This document shows, piece by piece, positions 11,098 through 19,527 of a stretch of DNA of 64,000 bases (position 1 is its first letter; every line of letters starts with the position of its first letter). The notes below the pieces were generated by a model. It was not told the DNA's origin, searched no databases, and worked only from the letters and a program-made list of their open reading frames with translations. Source of the DNA: Mycobacterium sp. ST-F2 (lineage in GTDB: Bacteria > Actinomycetota > Actinomycetes > Mycobacteriales > Mycobacteriaceae); assembly GCF_001905655.1 (NCBI RefSeq), contig NZ_JMHT01000007.1, forward strand, positions 1-64,000, written 5' to 3'. Position numbers and translations under genes: made by a program.

Positions 11098-11211
11098 GAG
11101 AAGCGCGCCCGGTCGAGGCGTGACAACCGCGCCGATGTCCGTGATCTGGATGCCGCTCGGGTGCGTCACGAGCTGGACGCCATCCGCGCTCGCTTCCAGG
11201 ATCACCGGTGA
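11068..11211 (+). CDS. Possible 47-residue charged small protein upstream of yczE
   Basis: The frame runs from ATG at 11068 to a TGA that overlaps the GTG start of the YczE-like gene (GTGA at 11208-11211), the same coupling used by real genes throughout this window. The product is Arg/Asp/Glu-rich with a probable amphipathic helix (DLDAARVRHELDAIRARF) and no membrane segment. I do not recognise it. The putative MocR operators lie in its first codons. It could be an authentic small protein or a translated leader that couples translation to yczE; a chance ORF cannot be excluded. Confidence 0.45.
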   Translation: MRTNWLSKLAEKRARSRRDNRADVRDLDAARVRHELDAIRARFQDHR

Positions 11212-11963
11212 GGGCAGAGGCCAAACGCGTCACCCGGACCGGCCTGACAGTCCGCTCGGCGCTGCTGCTGGCCGGGCTGAGTGGCTACGGGGTGTCGATG
11301 GCGCTGTTCGTGCGCGCCGGCCTGGGACTGGACCCGTGGGACGTCTTCCACCAGGGCCTGGCCAAGCACACCGGGCTGACCATCGGCGGCGCCACGGCGC
11401 TCGTCGGCGTGGTGGTGCTGCTGGGCTGGATCCCGCTGCGCACCCGGCCGGGCGTCGGCACCGTCGCGAACGTCATCGTCATCTCCGTCGTGGTCGACGC
11501 CGCGCTGCTGGTGCTGCCACAGCCGACGACGCTGCCGGTGCGTACGGCGATGATGGTCGGCGCCGTGGTGCTCAACGCGGTGAGCACGGTGATGTACATC
11601 GGCGCGGGGATGGGTCCGGGGCCGCGCGACGGACTGATGACCGGGCTGGTCGCCCGCACCGGATGGTCGGTGCGCCTGGTCCGGACCGGTATCGAGGTCA
11701 CCGTGCTGGCCACCGGATGGCTGCTGGGCGGCACCGTCGGTGTGGGAACCGTGGTGTATGCCTTGGGGATTGGGCCGCTGGTGCAACTGGTGCTGCGGTG
11801 CACCCCGAGTCGCTGGCTCGCTGCCAGTGGATGGGCACACGTGGTGGGGGACCGGGTCGCTGAACCGGCCTCCCGATTGGTCACGGCTACGATGAGCGAG
11901 TGCCCGGCGCCCTCAGCGACAACCTCGCAAAATCAGATGTCGAGCCCGACTCCGACCAATTGA
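11208..11963 (+). CDS. YczE/YitT-family integral membrane protein
   Basis: A 251-residue membrane protein with about five to six hydrophobic segments (LLLAGLSGYGVSMALFVRAG near the start; then TALVGVVVLLGWIPL and VANVIVISVVVDAALLVLP). It has the GLGLDPWDVFHQGL motif of YczE-like proteins and a later MGPGPRDGLMTG. Function is unknown; family members sit beside MocR (YczR) regulators, as here, which suggests induced export or uptake of a small amine. GTG at 11208 overlaps the small ORF upstream. The C-terminal 20 codons overlap the ABC ATPase gene if that gene starts at its GTG. Confidence 0.82.
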   Translation: MRAEAKRVTRTGLTVRSALLLAGLSGYGVSMALFVRAGLGLDPWDVFHQGLAKHTGLTIGGATALVGVVVLLGWIPLRTRPGVGTVANVIVISVVVDAALLVLPQPTTLPVRTAMMVGAVVLNAVSTVMYIGAGMGPGPRDGLMTGLVARTGWSVRLVRTGIEVTVLATGWLLGGTVGVGTVVYALGIGPLVQLVLRCTPSRWLAASGWAHVVGDRVAEPASRLVTATMSECPAPSATTSQNQMSSPTPTN

Positions 11964-12790
11964 TCGGCTCCGCCGATGACGACCTGCTGATCCAATTCTC
12001 CGGGGTGACGCTGCGCCGCGGCGGATCCACCCTGGTCGGTCCGATCGACTGGTCCGTGGAACTCGACGAACGCTGGGTCGTCCTCGGCCCCAACGGCGCC
12101 GGCAAGACGTCGCTGCTGCGCATGGCGGCCGCCGTCGAACATCCGTCGTCGGGCACGGCCTTCGTCCTCGGTGAACGGCTGGGCCGCACCGACATGTCCG
12201 AGCTGCGGTCTCGGATCGGGCTCAGCAGTTCGGCGCTGGCGCAGCGGATACCGGACGACGAAGTGGTGCGGGATCTGGTGGTTTCCGCCGGTTACGCGGT
12301 CCTGGGCCGGTGGCGCGAACAGTACGACGACGTCGACTACAACCGCGCACTGGACACCCTCGAGAGCGTCGGCGCCGAACACCTCGCCGACCGGCACTAC
12401 GGCACCCTGTCCGAGGGCGAGCGCAAGCGTGTGCTGATCGCGCGGTCACTCATGACGGACCCGGAGCTGCTGCTGCTCGACGAGCCGGCGGCCGGACTGG
12501 ACCTGGGCGGTCGCGAAGAACTGGTGGCGCGGCTCGCGGATCTGGCTGCCGATGCCGATGCGCCGGCGTCGGTCCTGGTGACCCACCACGTCGAGGAGAT
12601 CCCCGAGGGCTTCACGCACTGCCTGCTGCTCTCCGAAGGTCAGGCGGTCGCGGCCGGTCTGCTGACCGATGTGCTGACGTCCGAGAATCTGTCCCAGGCC
12701 TTCGGCCAGTCGATCGCCCTGGACTACATCGACGGGCGGTACTTCGCCCGTCGTACCCGCAGCCGTGCGGCACACAGGAGGCGTGCATGA
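11900..12790 (+). CDS. ABC transporter ATP-binding protein
   Basis: A 296-residue ATPase without membrane segments, corresponding to Rv3041c. Walker A is GPNGAGKTS, the signature is LSEGERKRV, Walker B is LLLLDEPAAGLDL, and the switch His is in LVTHHVEE. The cognate permease is not adjacent, so its substrate is unknown. The GTG at 11900 overlaps the YczE gene by 64 bases. An in-frame TTG at 11960 would overlap its stop by only four (TTGA) and still leave the conserved DDLLIQFSGVTLRRG start, so the true start is uncertain. The stop overlaps the NUDIX start (ATGA). Confidence 0.88.
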   Translation: MPGALSDNLAKSDVEPDSDQLIGSADDDLLIQFSGVTLRRGGSTLVGPIDWSVELDERWVVLGPNGAGKTSLLRMAAAVEHPSSGTAFVLGERLGRTDMSELRSRIGLSSSALAQRIPDDEVVRDLVVSAGYAVLGRWREQYDDVDYNRALDTLESVGAEHLADRHYGTLSEGERKRVLIARSLMTDPELLLLDEPAAGLDLGGREELVARLADLAADADAPASVLVTHHVEEIPEGFTHCLLLSEGQAVAAGLLTDVLTSENLSQAFGQSIALDYIDGRYFARRTRSRAAHRRRA

Positions 12791-13587
12791 CCGAACTTGA
12801 TCCCCTGCATCCCAGGCCGGCGGCTACCGTGATGCTGGTGCGCGACGGTGCGCCGGGCATCGAGGTCTTCCTGATGCGCCGCACCATGTCCATGGCCTTC
12901 GCCGGCGGCATGACGGTGTTCCCCGGCGGTGGGGTTGATGAGCGCGATCGCGATGCCGACATTGCCTGGACCGGACCCGGCCGCACGTGGTGGGCCGAGA
13001 AGTTCGGCGTCGACCCCGTGCTGGCCGGCGCACTGGTGTGTGCCGCTGCCCGCGAGACCTTCGAGGAATGTGGCGTGCTGTTCGCGGGCCCGGCCGGCGA
13101 CCCGGATGGCATCGTCTCCGACGCCTCCGTGTACCACGAATCCCGTGTCGCGCTGGAAAGCCGTGAGCTGTCGTTCGGGGAGTTCCTGGCCCGCGAGAAG
13201 CTGGTGCTGCGCGCCGACCTGCTGTGGCCCTGGGCCAACTGGATCACCCCCAAAGAGGAGCGGACGCGTCGCTACGACACGTTCTTCTTCGTCGGCGCTC
13301 TGCCGGCCGGTCAGCGCGCCGACGGCAACAACACCGAGAGCGACCACGTGGCCTGGCGCACGCCCACGGCGGCGCTCACGGAGTTCGAGGAGGGGCATTC
13401 CTTCCTGCTGCCGCCCACCTGGACGCAGTTGAGCTCACTGGACGGCCGCACGGTCGGCGAGTTGCTCAAGGACGAGCGGAAGATCGAGCCGATCGAACCG
13501 GTGCTCACCATGGGCGAGGGCACGTGGGACATCGAGTTCTTCGATGCCGAGCGGTACAAGGCGGCTCGCGCCGGTAGGGCGCAGTGA
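12787..13587 (+). CDS. NUDIX hydrolase
   Basis: A 266-residue NUDIX protein equal in position to Rv3040c. The N-terminal strand [11 protein letters not shown] leads to [15 protein letters not shown], and the NUDIX box helix is [13 protein letters not shown] (the REx2EExG core). The domain is long because of an insertion between strand and box, as in CoA or RNA-cap-like NUDIX subfamilies (NUDT7/19-like). It probably hydrolyses a nucleoside-diphosphate-linked compound such as a CoA derivative. It sits in an overlapping operon with the ABC ATPase (ATGA) and echA17 (TGATG). Confidence 0.88.
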   Translation: MTELDPLHPRPAATVMLVRDGAPGIEVFLMRRTMSMAFAGGMTVFPGGGVDERDRDADIAWTGPGRTWWAEKFGVDPVLAGALVCAAARETFEECGVLFAGPAGDPDGIVSDASVYHESRVALESRELSFGEFLAREKLVLRADLLWPWANWITPKEERTRRYDTFFFVGALPAGQRADGNNTESDHVAWRTPTAALTEFEEGHSFLLPPTWTQLSSLDGRTVGELLKDERKIEPIEPVLTMGEGTWDIEFFDAERYKAARAGRAQ

Positions 13588-14249
13588 TGACGAAGCGTGA
13601 GTTCGCCGCGGAATTCGTCGAAATCCACGTCACCGACGGCATCGGGACCCTGCTCCTGGCCCGGCCCCCGCGCAATGCGCTGACCCGCCAGATGTGCCGG
13701 GAGATCACCGCGGCTGCCGAGGAGCTGGGCCAGCGGCCGGATGTCACCGCCGTCATCGTGTACGGCGGCCACGAGGTGTTCTGCACTGGCGACGACGATC
13801 ACGAGACCAGCACCCTCGACGCCGCCGAAGCCCGCGTCGCGGGGGCGGTGTGCCGCGCCGCTGTCGACGCCGTCGCCGCCATTCCGCGGCCCACCGTCGC
13901 GGCCGTGACGGGCTACGCGCTGGGCAGTGGCCTGACGCTGGCGCTGGCCGCCGACTGGCGGATCAGCGGTGACAACGTCAAGGTCGGGTCGACGGAGATT
14001 CTGTCGGGCCGGGCGCCCGTGGAAGGTGCGGCAGGGCGCCTCGCCGCAGCCGTCGGCGACAGCCGCGCCAAGGACCTGGTGTTCAGCGGCCGGTTCGCCG
14101 GCGCCGAGGAAGCGGTGGCCCTGGGTCTGATCGACCAACTGGTGGCGCCCGACCACGTCTTCGACGAGGCAGAGAAGTGGGCACGCAGGTTCCTGGACTC
14201 CTCGCCCGAGGCGCTGGCCACAGCAAAGGCGGCGTTCGGGCTTCGCTGA
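13587..14249 (+). CDS. echA17: Enoyl-CoA hydratase/isomerase-family protein EchA17
   Basis: A 220-residue crotonase-fold protein, shorter than the usual 255-260. The oxyanion-hole regions are visible (ARPPRNALT and [15 protein letters not shown]). Of the two hydratase glutamates, the second is kept (Glu137 in [11 protein letters not shown]) but the first, expected in the GGGCEL position, is Thr117 (GSGLTL). Classical water addition by two Glu is therefore doubtful; isomerase or another crotonase reaction is possible. Corresponds to Rv3039c. ATG at 13587 overlaps the NUDIX stop by one base; an in-frame GTG one codon upstream is an alternative. Confidence 0.85.
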   Translation: MTKREFAAEFVEIHVTDGIGTLLLARPPRNALTRQMCREITAAAEELGQRPDVTAVIVYGGHEVFCTGDDDHETSTLDAAEARVAGAVCRAAVDAVAAIPRPTVAAVTGYALGSGLTLALAADWRISGDNVKVGSTEILSGRAPVEGAAGRLAAAVGDSRAKDLVFSGRFAGAEEAVALGLIDQLVAPDHVFDEAEKWARRFLDSSPEALATAKAAFGLR

Positions 14250-14319
14250 AGCGGTGGTCAGCCGGTGAACAGAACCGTGGATGTGAACTCCCGGTGACCG
14301 GGCAGTTAGGCTGACCTGC

Positions 14320-15357
14320 ATGACGAGTACCGACCAGACGTCCGAGGTCGCCGCAGCCGACGCTGCCGCCCAGGTATCCGACGTAGTTTCCCCGGCTGTT
14401 GACCAGGCGCCCAACCCGCACGCGACCGCCGAGCAGGTCGAGGCGGCGCGCCACGACACCAAGCTGGCGCAGATTCTGTACCACGACTGGGAAGCCGAGA
14501 GCTACGACGACAAGTGGTCGATCTCGTACGACCAGCGGTGCATCGACTACGCCCGCGGCCGCTTCGACGCCATCGTCCCCGACGAGGTCCAGCGACAGCT
14601 GCCCTACGACCGTGCGCTCGAACTCGGCTGTGGCACCGGCTTCTTCCTGCTGAACCTCATCCAGGCCGGCGTGGCCCGCCGTGGCTCGGTCACCGACCTG
14701 TCCCCGGGCATGGTCAAGGTGGCCACCCGCAACGGCAAGGCCCTCGGCCTGGACATCGACGGCCGCGTCGCCGACGCCGAGGGAATCCCCTACGAGGACA
14801 ACACCTTCGACCTGGTCGTCGGCCACGCGGTGCTGCACCACATCCCCGATGTGGAGCTGTCGCTGCGCGAGGTGGTCCGCGTGCTCAAGCCGGGCGGCCG
14901 CTTCATCTTCGCCGGTGAGCCCACCACCGTCGGTAACTTCTACGCCCGTCGCCTGGCCGACCTGACCTGGAAGACCACCGTCGCGGCCATGAAGCTGCCC
15001 GGCCTGGAATCCTGGCGCCGTCCGCAGGAAGAGCTCGACGAGAACTCGCGCGCCGCGGCGCTGGAGTGGATCGTCGACCTGCACACCTTCGATCCCGCCG
15101 ACCTGGAGCGCATGGCCACCAACGCCGGTGCGGTCGAAGTCGCCACGGCCAGTGAGGAATTCACCGCCGCCATGCTGGGCTGGCCGGTGCGGACCTTCGA
15201 GTCGACGGTGCCCCCGGGCAAGCTCGGCTTCAAGTGGGCCAAGTTCGCCTTCGGCGGTTGGACCACGCTGAGCTGGTTCGACGCCAACGTGTGGCGCCGG
15301 GTCGTGCCGAAGGGCTGGTTCTACAACGTGATGATCACCGGGGTCAAGCCTTCCTGA
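14320..15357 (+). CDS. SAM-dependent methyltransferase (Rv3038c-like)
   Basis: A 345-residue class I methyltransferase. The SAM site is ALELGCGTGFFLLNLIQAG near residue 103, with acidic loop DIDGRVADAEGIPY and post-II VVGHAVLHHIPD. The N-terminal 40 residues are Ala/Asp-rich and probably flexible, and the C-terminal 120 residues form an additional alpha-helical domain. The substrate is unknown. It lies between echA17 and a THUMP-domain-like methyltransferase, conserved as Rv3038c-Rv3037c, in the neighbourhood proposed for methylglucose lipopolysaccharide synthesis. A 70-bp gap upstream leaves room for its own promoter. Confidence 0.85.
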   Translation: MTSTDQTSEVAAADAAAQVSDVVSPAVDQAPNPHATAEQVEAARHDTKLAQILYHDWEAESYDDKWSISYDQRCIDYARGRFDAIVPDEVQRQLPYDRALELGCGTGFFLLNLIQAGVARRGSVTDLSPGMVKVATRNGKALGLDIDGRVADAEGIPYEDNTFDLVVGHAVLHHIPDVELSLREVVRVLKPGGRFIFAGEPTTVGNFYARRLADLTWKTTVAAMKLPGLESWRRPQEELDENSRAAALEWIVDLHTFDPADLERMATNAGAVEVATASEEFTAAMLGWPVRTFESTVPPGKLGFKWAKFAFGGWTTLSWFDANVWRRVVPKGWFYNVMITGVKPS

Positions 15358-15358
15358 G

Positions 15359-16552
15359 TTGGCTGTAGCTTTCACGCTCGACGATGTCGCCTACCTGACC
15401 GGCCCCGGTCAGGAGGCGCTCGCCGAGGTGGCCGCCCGGCCGCTGACCGATGCTCACCGGGTCTCCGATATCGCCTGGGCCCGTTCGCGTTTCGGCGACC
15501 GTGCAGCGGTACTGGTCGAGACGGTGCTGCTGCGCCGGAAGGCCGTCGCCAAACTGGCCGAGCTCGGCGACGTGTCCGGCTGGCTGTTCACCGACGAGGC
15601 ACTGCAGCAGGCGACGGCGGGGGCTGTTGCGACCCACCGCGCCCGACGGCTCTCCGGCCGCGTCGTGCACGACGCCACCTGCTCGGTGGGGACAGAGCTT
15701 GCCGCCCTGCGCAATTCGGCCGCGCTGCTGATCGGCAGTGATCTCGACGCGGTCCGGTTGGCCATGGCGCAGCACAACGTGGGTGGGCACGCGCAGCTGT
15801 GCCGTGCCGACGCCCTGCGCCCGGTGACCCGGGATGCCGTCGTGGTCGTCGACCCGGCCCGGCGCAGTTCGGGGCGCCGTAAGTTCGATCCCCGTGACTA
15901 CGCGCCGCCGCTGGACGAGCTGCTGGCGGTGTACCGCGGCCGCGACCTGGTGGTGAAATGCGCGCCCGGCGTCGATTTCGGCCAGCTGGCCGAGCTGGGA
16001 TTCAGCGGCGAAGTGCAGATCACGTCGCTGGCCGGCAGTGTGCGGGAGGCCTGCTTGTGGTCGCCCGGGCTGACGGCGTCCGGCGTCACGCGCCGGGCGA
16101 CGGTGCTGGACAAGGCCGGCGAATTGGCCGAGGAATTCACTGACGCCGACCCCGACGACTGCCCCTCGGCACCTGCCGGGCGCTGGATCGTCGACCCCGA
16201 CGGTGCGGTGATTCGTGCCGGGCTGGTGCGCCACTATGCGGCGCGGCACGGCCTGTGGCAGTTGGACCCGGCGATCGCCTACCTCTCCGGTGATGAACTG
16301 CCCAGCGGGACAAGGGGATTCGAGGTCATCGAGCAGATCGCGTACAACGAGAAGCGGCTCCGTCAGGCTCTCTCGGCGCACCGGGCGTCGGCCGTCGAGA
16401 TTCTGGTGCGCGGCGTCGACGTCGACCCCGACGCCCTGCGCGCCAAGCTGAAGCTGCAGCGCTCCGGCGCGCAGATGTCGGTGGTGATCACCCGCATCGG
16501 CACCGGCGCCGCGGCCCGGCCGACGGCGTTCATTTGCCGTCCGTCTCGCTGA
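15359..16552 (+). CDS. THUMP-like-domain class I methyltransferase (Rv3037c-like)
   Basis: A 397-residue protein with an N-terminal helical domain, a Rossmann methyltransferase core (HDATCSVGTELAALR as SAM loop; LIGSDLDAVRLAMAQHN as acidic loop; VVVDPARRSSGRRK as motif IV) and a C-terminal THUMP-like segment. DPARR after motif IV suggests a nucleic-acid target, although this gene has also been listed among methylglucose-lipopolysaccharide candidates. The start is a TTG at 15359, one base after the previous stop, because no ATG or GTG lies before the conserved FTLDDVAYLTGPG. Orthologue of Rv3037c by position. Confidence 0.82.
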   Translation: MAVAFTLDDVAYLTGPGQEALAEVAARPLTDAHRVSDIAWARSRFGDRAAVLVETVLLRRKAVAKLAELGDVSGWLFTDEALQQATAGAVATHRARRLSGRVVHDATCSVGTELAALRNSAALLIGSDLDAVRLAMAQHNVGGHAQLCRADALRPVTRDAVVVVDPARRSSGRRKFDPRDYAPPLDELLAVYRGRDLVVKCAPGVDFGQLAELGFSGEVQITSLAGSVREACLWSPGLTASGVTRRATVLDKAGELAEEFTDADPDDCPSAPAGRWIVDPDGAVIRAGLVRHYAARHGLWQLDPAIAYLSGDELPSGTRGFEVIEQIAYNEKRLRQALSAHRASAVEILVRGVDVDPDALRAKLKLQRSGAQMSVVITRIGTGAAARPTAFICRPSR

Positions 16553-16639
16553 ATCACCTGGTCGCAGTTGGTGCCCAGTCCCGGCGGCACCGACAGGTAC
16601 GCTGGAAAGGCGGTGACGTGCCGCATTCAGTCATCCCTC

Positions 16640-16645
16640 GGAGGA
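16640..16645 (+). promoter_or_regulatory. Ribosome binding site selecting the ATG at 16654
   Basis: GGAGGA lies eight bases before ATG 16654. It rules against two longer in-frame starts, GTG at 16618 and 16534, and places the signal peptide at the extreme N-terminus. Confidence 0.7.
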
Positions 16646-16653
16646 TCCACCAC

Positions 16654-17349
16654 ATGCGCCTTTCCGCTCTCGCCGCAGTGATCGCTGCCTCAGGCGTGGC
16701 CGGTTGGCTCGGCATGCCGCTGGCGGCCGCGAACCCGGCGAAGTGCTCGGAATTGGCAGGTGTCATCGACGGATCGCGGATGTGCCAGATTCGCGACACG
16801 TCACGCGGTTACGCCCTCAACATCAGTTATCCGGTCGATTACCCCGACCAGCAGGCGGTGGTCGACTACGTCACGCAGACGCGTGACGGATACGTCAACG
16901 TGGCGAAGATGCCTGGGCCGCACGAGACCTCGTACGAGTTGGACTCCACCGCGACCTTGTACAGCGCATCGGTCCCGCCGCGCGGCACCCAGTCGGTGGT
17001 GTTCAAGACGTTCCAGGATGTCGGTGGCGCGCACCCGCAGACGTTCTACAAGTCGTTCAACTGGGACCAGGTCCAGCGCAAGCCCATCACCATCGAGAAC
17101 CTGTTCGCCCCTGGCGCACAACCGTTTCCGGTGATCCTGCCGATGGTCCAGGGCGAGCTGGTCAGGCAGTCCGCGCAGCCGGTGCTGCTGCCGCCGTCGG
17201 CCGGGCTGGACCCGGACACGTACCAGAACTTCGCGCTCACCAACGACTCACTGATCTTCTTCTTCAGCCAGGGTCAGGTGCTGCCGGAGTCGGCCGGCGC
17301 GATTCAGGTGACGGTGCCCCGGGCGCCGGTCGAGGCGATGCTGGCCTAG
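16654..17349 (+). CDS. Secreted DUF3298/RsiV-like protein (TB22.2-like)
   Basis: A 231-residue exported protein with signal peptide MRLSALAAVIAASGVAG...AAANP, cleaved near residue 26. The mature domain has the NISYPVDYPDQQAVVDYV and HPQTFYKSFNWD...KPITIENLF pattern of the DUF3298/RsiV-type beta-sheet domain, with two Cys near its start (CSEL, CQIRD) that may form a disulfide. It corresponds to Rv3036c, a secreted antigen of unknown function. Monocistronic, ending at a strong bidirectional hairpin. Confidence 0.85.
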   Translation: MRLSALAAVIAASGVAGWLGMPLAAANPAKCSELAGVIDGSRMCQIRDTSRGYALNISYPVDYPDQQAVVDYVTQTRDGYVNVAKMPGPHETSYELDSTATLYSASVPPRGTQSVVFKTFQDVGGAHPQTFYKSFNWDQVQRKPITIENLFAPGAQPFPVILPMVQGELVRQSAQPVLLPPSAGLDPDTYQNFALTNDSLIFFFSQGQVLPESAGAIQVTVPRAPVEAMLA

Positions 17350-17350
17350 T

Positions 17351-17399
17351 GATTTGTGCACGATTTTCCGCGCCGGCCGCGGATTTTCGTGCACAAATC
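17351..17399. terminator. Bidirectional hairpin between convergent genes
   Basis: Outer arms GATTTGTGCACG (17351-17362) and CGTGCACAAATC (17388-17399) are perfect. An inner CCGCG/CGCGG stem sits in the middle. It separates the TB22.2-like gene from the convergent PQQ-propeller gene and reads as a terminator for both. Confidence 0.8.
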
Positions 17400-17404
17400 C
17401 CTGA

Positions 17405-18724
17405 TCAGGCCGGAGCGAACGCGTAGACCTGGCCGTCGCTGGTGGCCGTGACGACGCGCTTGTCGTGGCCGACGGACACGCCGACGGGCCAGCCGGTGGC
17501 TCCGGGCAGCGGGTAGCTGTTGACGGTGTGGCCGTCAGCGGGGGAGAAGACGAGCAATGCCTGTCCGTGGTCACCGTCGCGGACCACGACGTACCCGACA
17601 TCGGTGCCGGCGCGCGTGGACGTCGTCAGCGCCTCGACGTCGCTGCGGGACCATGCCACTTCGCCCTTCTCGCCCTTGTCCTTGACCGCGGTGAGCTTGC
17701 TCTGCGGTCCGCCCCCGGAGACCACCAGGCCGTCCGGCGTCACCGACGGTGGCGTCTGCGGCTGGAAGCCGAGGTCGACGGACCATTTGGCCTTGCCGTC
17801 GTCGGAGTTCAGCGCCCAGAGGTGACGGTCCCGCCCGTTGACATAGACCGTCTTGCCATCGGCGGACAGCACCGGGCTGGCGATCGGGCCGCCACCGACC
17901 GCCGTGCTGGTCCATTCGCGGCTCAGCAGCGGCGTCTGGCCCTCGTGATAGCGCATTCCGACGAGTGTGGGCGCGTCGGTACCGGGCTGCCAGAGGTTCA
18001 TCACCACCACGTTGGTCTCGGGTGAGAAGGCAGGGGCCGCAGAGATGGGGCAGCCTGCCTTGGCGGGCTGGCAATCGGCCAGGCCACGAGCCGAGTCCGC
18101 GGGGTCGACGCCGCTGACCAAATCCAGCGGGGCACCGATGGTCTGGCCGCGGTGGGCGTCGAACACCAGAACCTGGCCGAGATGCGTCACGATGAGGAGC
18201 TGGCCAGGCGCCAGGATGCGCGGTGTCATCGGCATTCCGATCACCGGCTGGCGCCAGCGGATCCACTGCGTCGGCGGGAACGACAAGATGGCCCCCGGCT
18301 GGCCGACGTACATGTTGTCGAAGCCATCGAAGAGCGGGCTGGACATGCCGCCGCCCTGCCACAGGCGCGTGCACCACCGCTGGCGGCCGTGCTCGTCGCT
18401 TTCCCAGACCATCAGCGAGCAGCCGGCGGCCGACTGTGCGTTGATGGCCAGGTAGCTACCGGAGCCGAGGATCACCTGGGCACCGAGGTTGCCCTTGGCC
18501 GAGCGGGCCCAGTCCTGCTTCAGGCTGCTCGCGCCGGCGAGCTTGGTGGAGCTGCTGTTGGCGGCGTCGCCGTACTGTGCCGGCCAGCCGTCTGAAGGAT
18601 GGGCCTCGACCCAGGAGTCGGTGTTGCCGCAACCGGCGACGGTCAGGGTGACCGCCAAGGTCAGCAGTGCGGCGGCGACCGGCGTCGTTCTGGCGGCAAG
18701 GCGGCGCTTTCGGTGTGCAGACAT
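17405..18724 (-). CDS. PQQ-like beta-propeller lipoprotein
   Basis: A 439-residue exported lipoprotein: basic start MSAHRKRRLAARTT, hydrophobic core and lipobox LTVAGC (Cys32). The rest is a beta-propeller with repeated blades such as SPVLSADGKTVYVNGRDRHL and PPSVTPDGLVVSGGG, similar to quinoprotein or BamB-like folds, but no PQQ-dehydrogenase catalytic residues are evident. It corresponds to Rv3035. It probably acts as an envelope scaffold; the ligand is unknown. It is transcribed divergently from the hexapeptide acyltransferase with a 64-bp gap. Confidence 0.85.
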   Translation of the reverse strand: MSAHRKRRLAARTTPVAAALLTLAVTLTVAGCGNTDSWVEAHPSDGWPAQYGDAANSSSTKLAGASSLKQDWARSAKGNLGAQVILGSGSYLAINAQSAAGCSLMVWESDEHGRQRWCTRLWQGGGMSSPLFDGFDNMYVGQPGAILSFPPTQWIRWRQPVIGMPMTPRILAPGQLLIVTHLGQVLVFDAHRGQTIGAPLDLVSGVDPADSARGLADCQPAKAGCPISAAPAFSPETNVVVMNLWQPGTDAPTLVGMRYHEGQTPLLSREWTSTAVGGGPIASPVLSADGKTVYVNGRDRHLWALNSDDGKAKWSVDLGFQPQTPPSVTPDGLVVSGGGPQSKLTAVKDKGEKGEVAWSRSDVEALTTSTRAGTDVGYVVVRDGDHGQALLVFSPADGHTVNSYPLPGATGWPVGVSVGHDKRVVTATSDGQVYAFAPA

Positions 18725-18788
18725 CGAGTTCCGAGACTAGCCCGAGACCGGCGAATGTCCGATTTCGCCTCGCGTAGGCTTTCCGGCC

Positions 18789-19526
18789 ATGACGACGATG
18801 TGGGGCGCACCGATTCACAAACGATGGCGGGGTTCGCGGTTGCGCGACCCGCGGCAGGCGCGCTTCCTCACCCGCGAGTCGCTGAAATGGGTCCTGGACA
18901 ACAAGGCCTACACCCCGTGGTACCTCGTGCGGTACTGGCGGCTGCTCAAGTTCAAGCTGGCCAACCCGCACATCATCACGCGTGGCATGGTGTTCCTCGG
19001 CAAGGGTGTCGAGATTCAGTGCACGCCCGAGCTGGCGCAGATGGAGATCGGCCGTTGGGTCCACATCGGCGACAAGAACACCATCCGCTGCCACGAGGGC
19101 TCGCTGCGCTTCGGCGACAAGGTGGTGCTGGGCCGCGACAACGTGATCAACACCTATCTGGACATCGAGCTCGGTGAGTCGGCACTGATGGCCGACTGGT
19201 GCTACGTCTGCGACTTCGACCACAAGATGGACAGCATGGAGCTGCCGATCAAGGACCAGGGCATCATCAAGGGTCCGGTGCGGATCGGTCCGGACACCTG
19301 GGTCGCCGCCAAGGTGACCATCCTGCGCAACACCAGCATCGGCCGCGGCTGCGTGCTGGGTGCCCACGCGGTGGTCAAGGGCGAGATTCCCGACTTCTCC
19401 ATCGCCGTCGGCGCACCGGCCAAGGTGGTCAGGAACCGCAAGCTGGACTGGGAGACCTCGGCCGCCGAGCGTGAGGAACTCGCGCGGGCCCTGGCCGATA
19501 TCGAGCGTAAGAAGAGCTCCCGGTAA
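18789..19526 (+). CDS. Left-handed beta-helix (hexapeptide) acyltransferase
   Basis: A 245-residue transferase, equal in position to Rv3034c. An N-terminal helical segment (residues 1-65) precedes hexapeptide repeats such as VEIQCTPELAQMEIGRWVHIG and VRIGPDTWVAAKVTILRNTSIGRG. It ends with the usual GAPAKVVRNRK exit. The DFDHKMD segment probably holds the catalytic His. Acetyl-CoA-type O-acylation of a sugar is expected. It has been proposed as an acetyltransferase for methylglucose lipopolysaccharide, which fits the glucan genes a few kilobases away, but the acceptor is not shown by the sequence. Confidence 0.85.
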   Translation: MTTMWGAPIHKRWRGSRLRDPRQARFLTRESLKWVLDNKAYTPWYLVRYWRLLKFKLANPHIITRGMVFLGKGVEIQCTPELAQMEIGRWVHIGDKNTIRCHEGSLRFGDKVVLGRDNVINTYLDIELGESALMADWCYVCDFDHKMDSMELPIKDQGIIKGPVRIGPDTWVAAKVTILRNTSIGRGCVLGAHAVVKGEIPDFSIAVGAPAKVVRNRKLDWETSAAEREELARALADIERKKSSR

Positions 19527-19527
19527 C

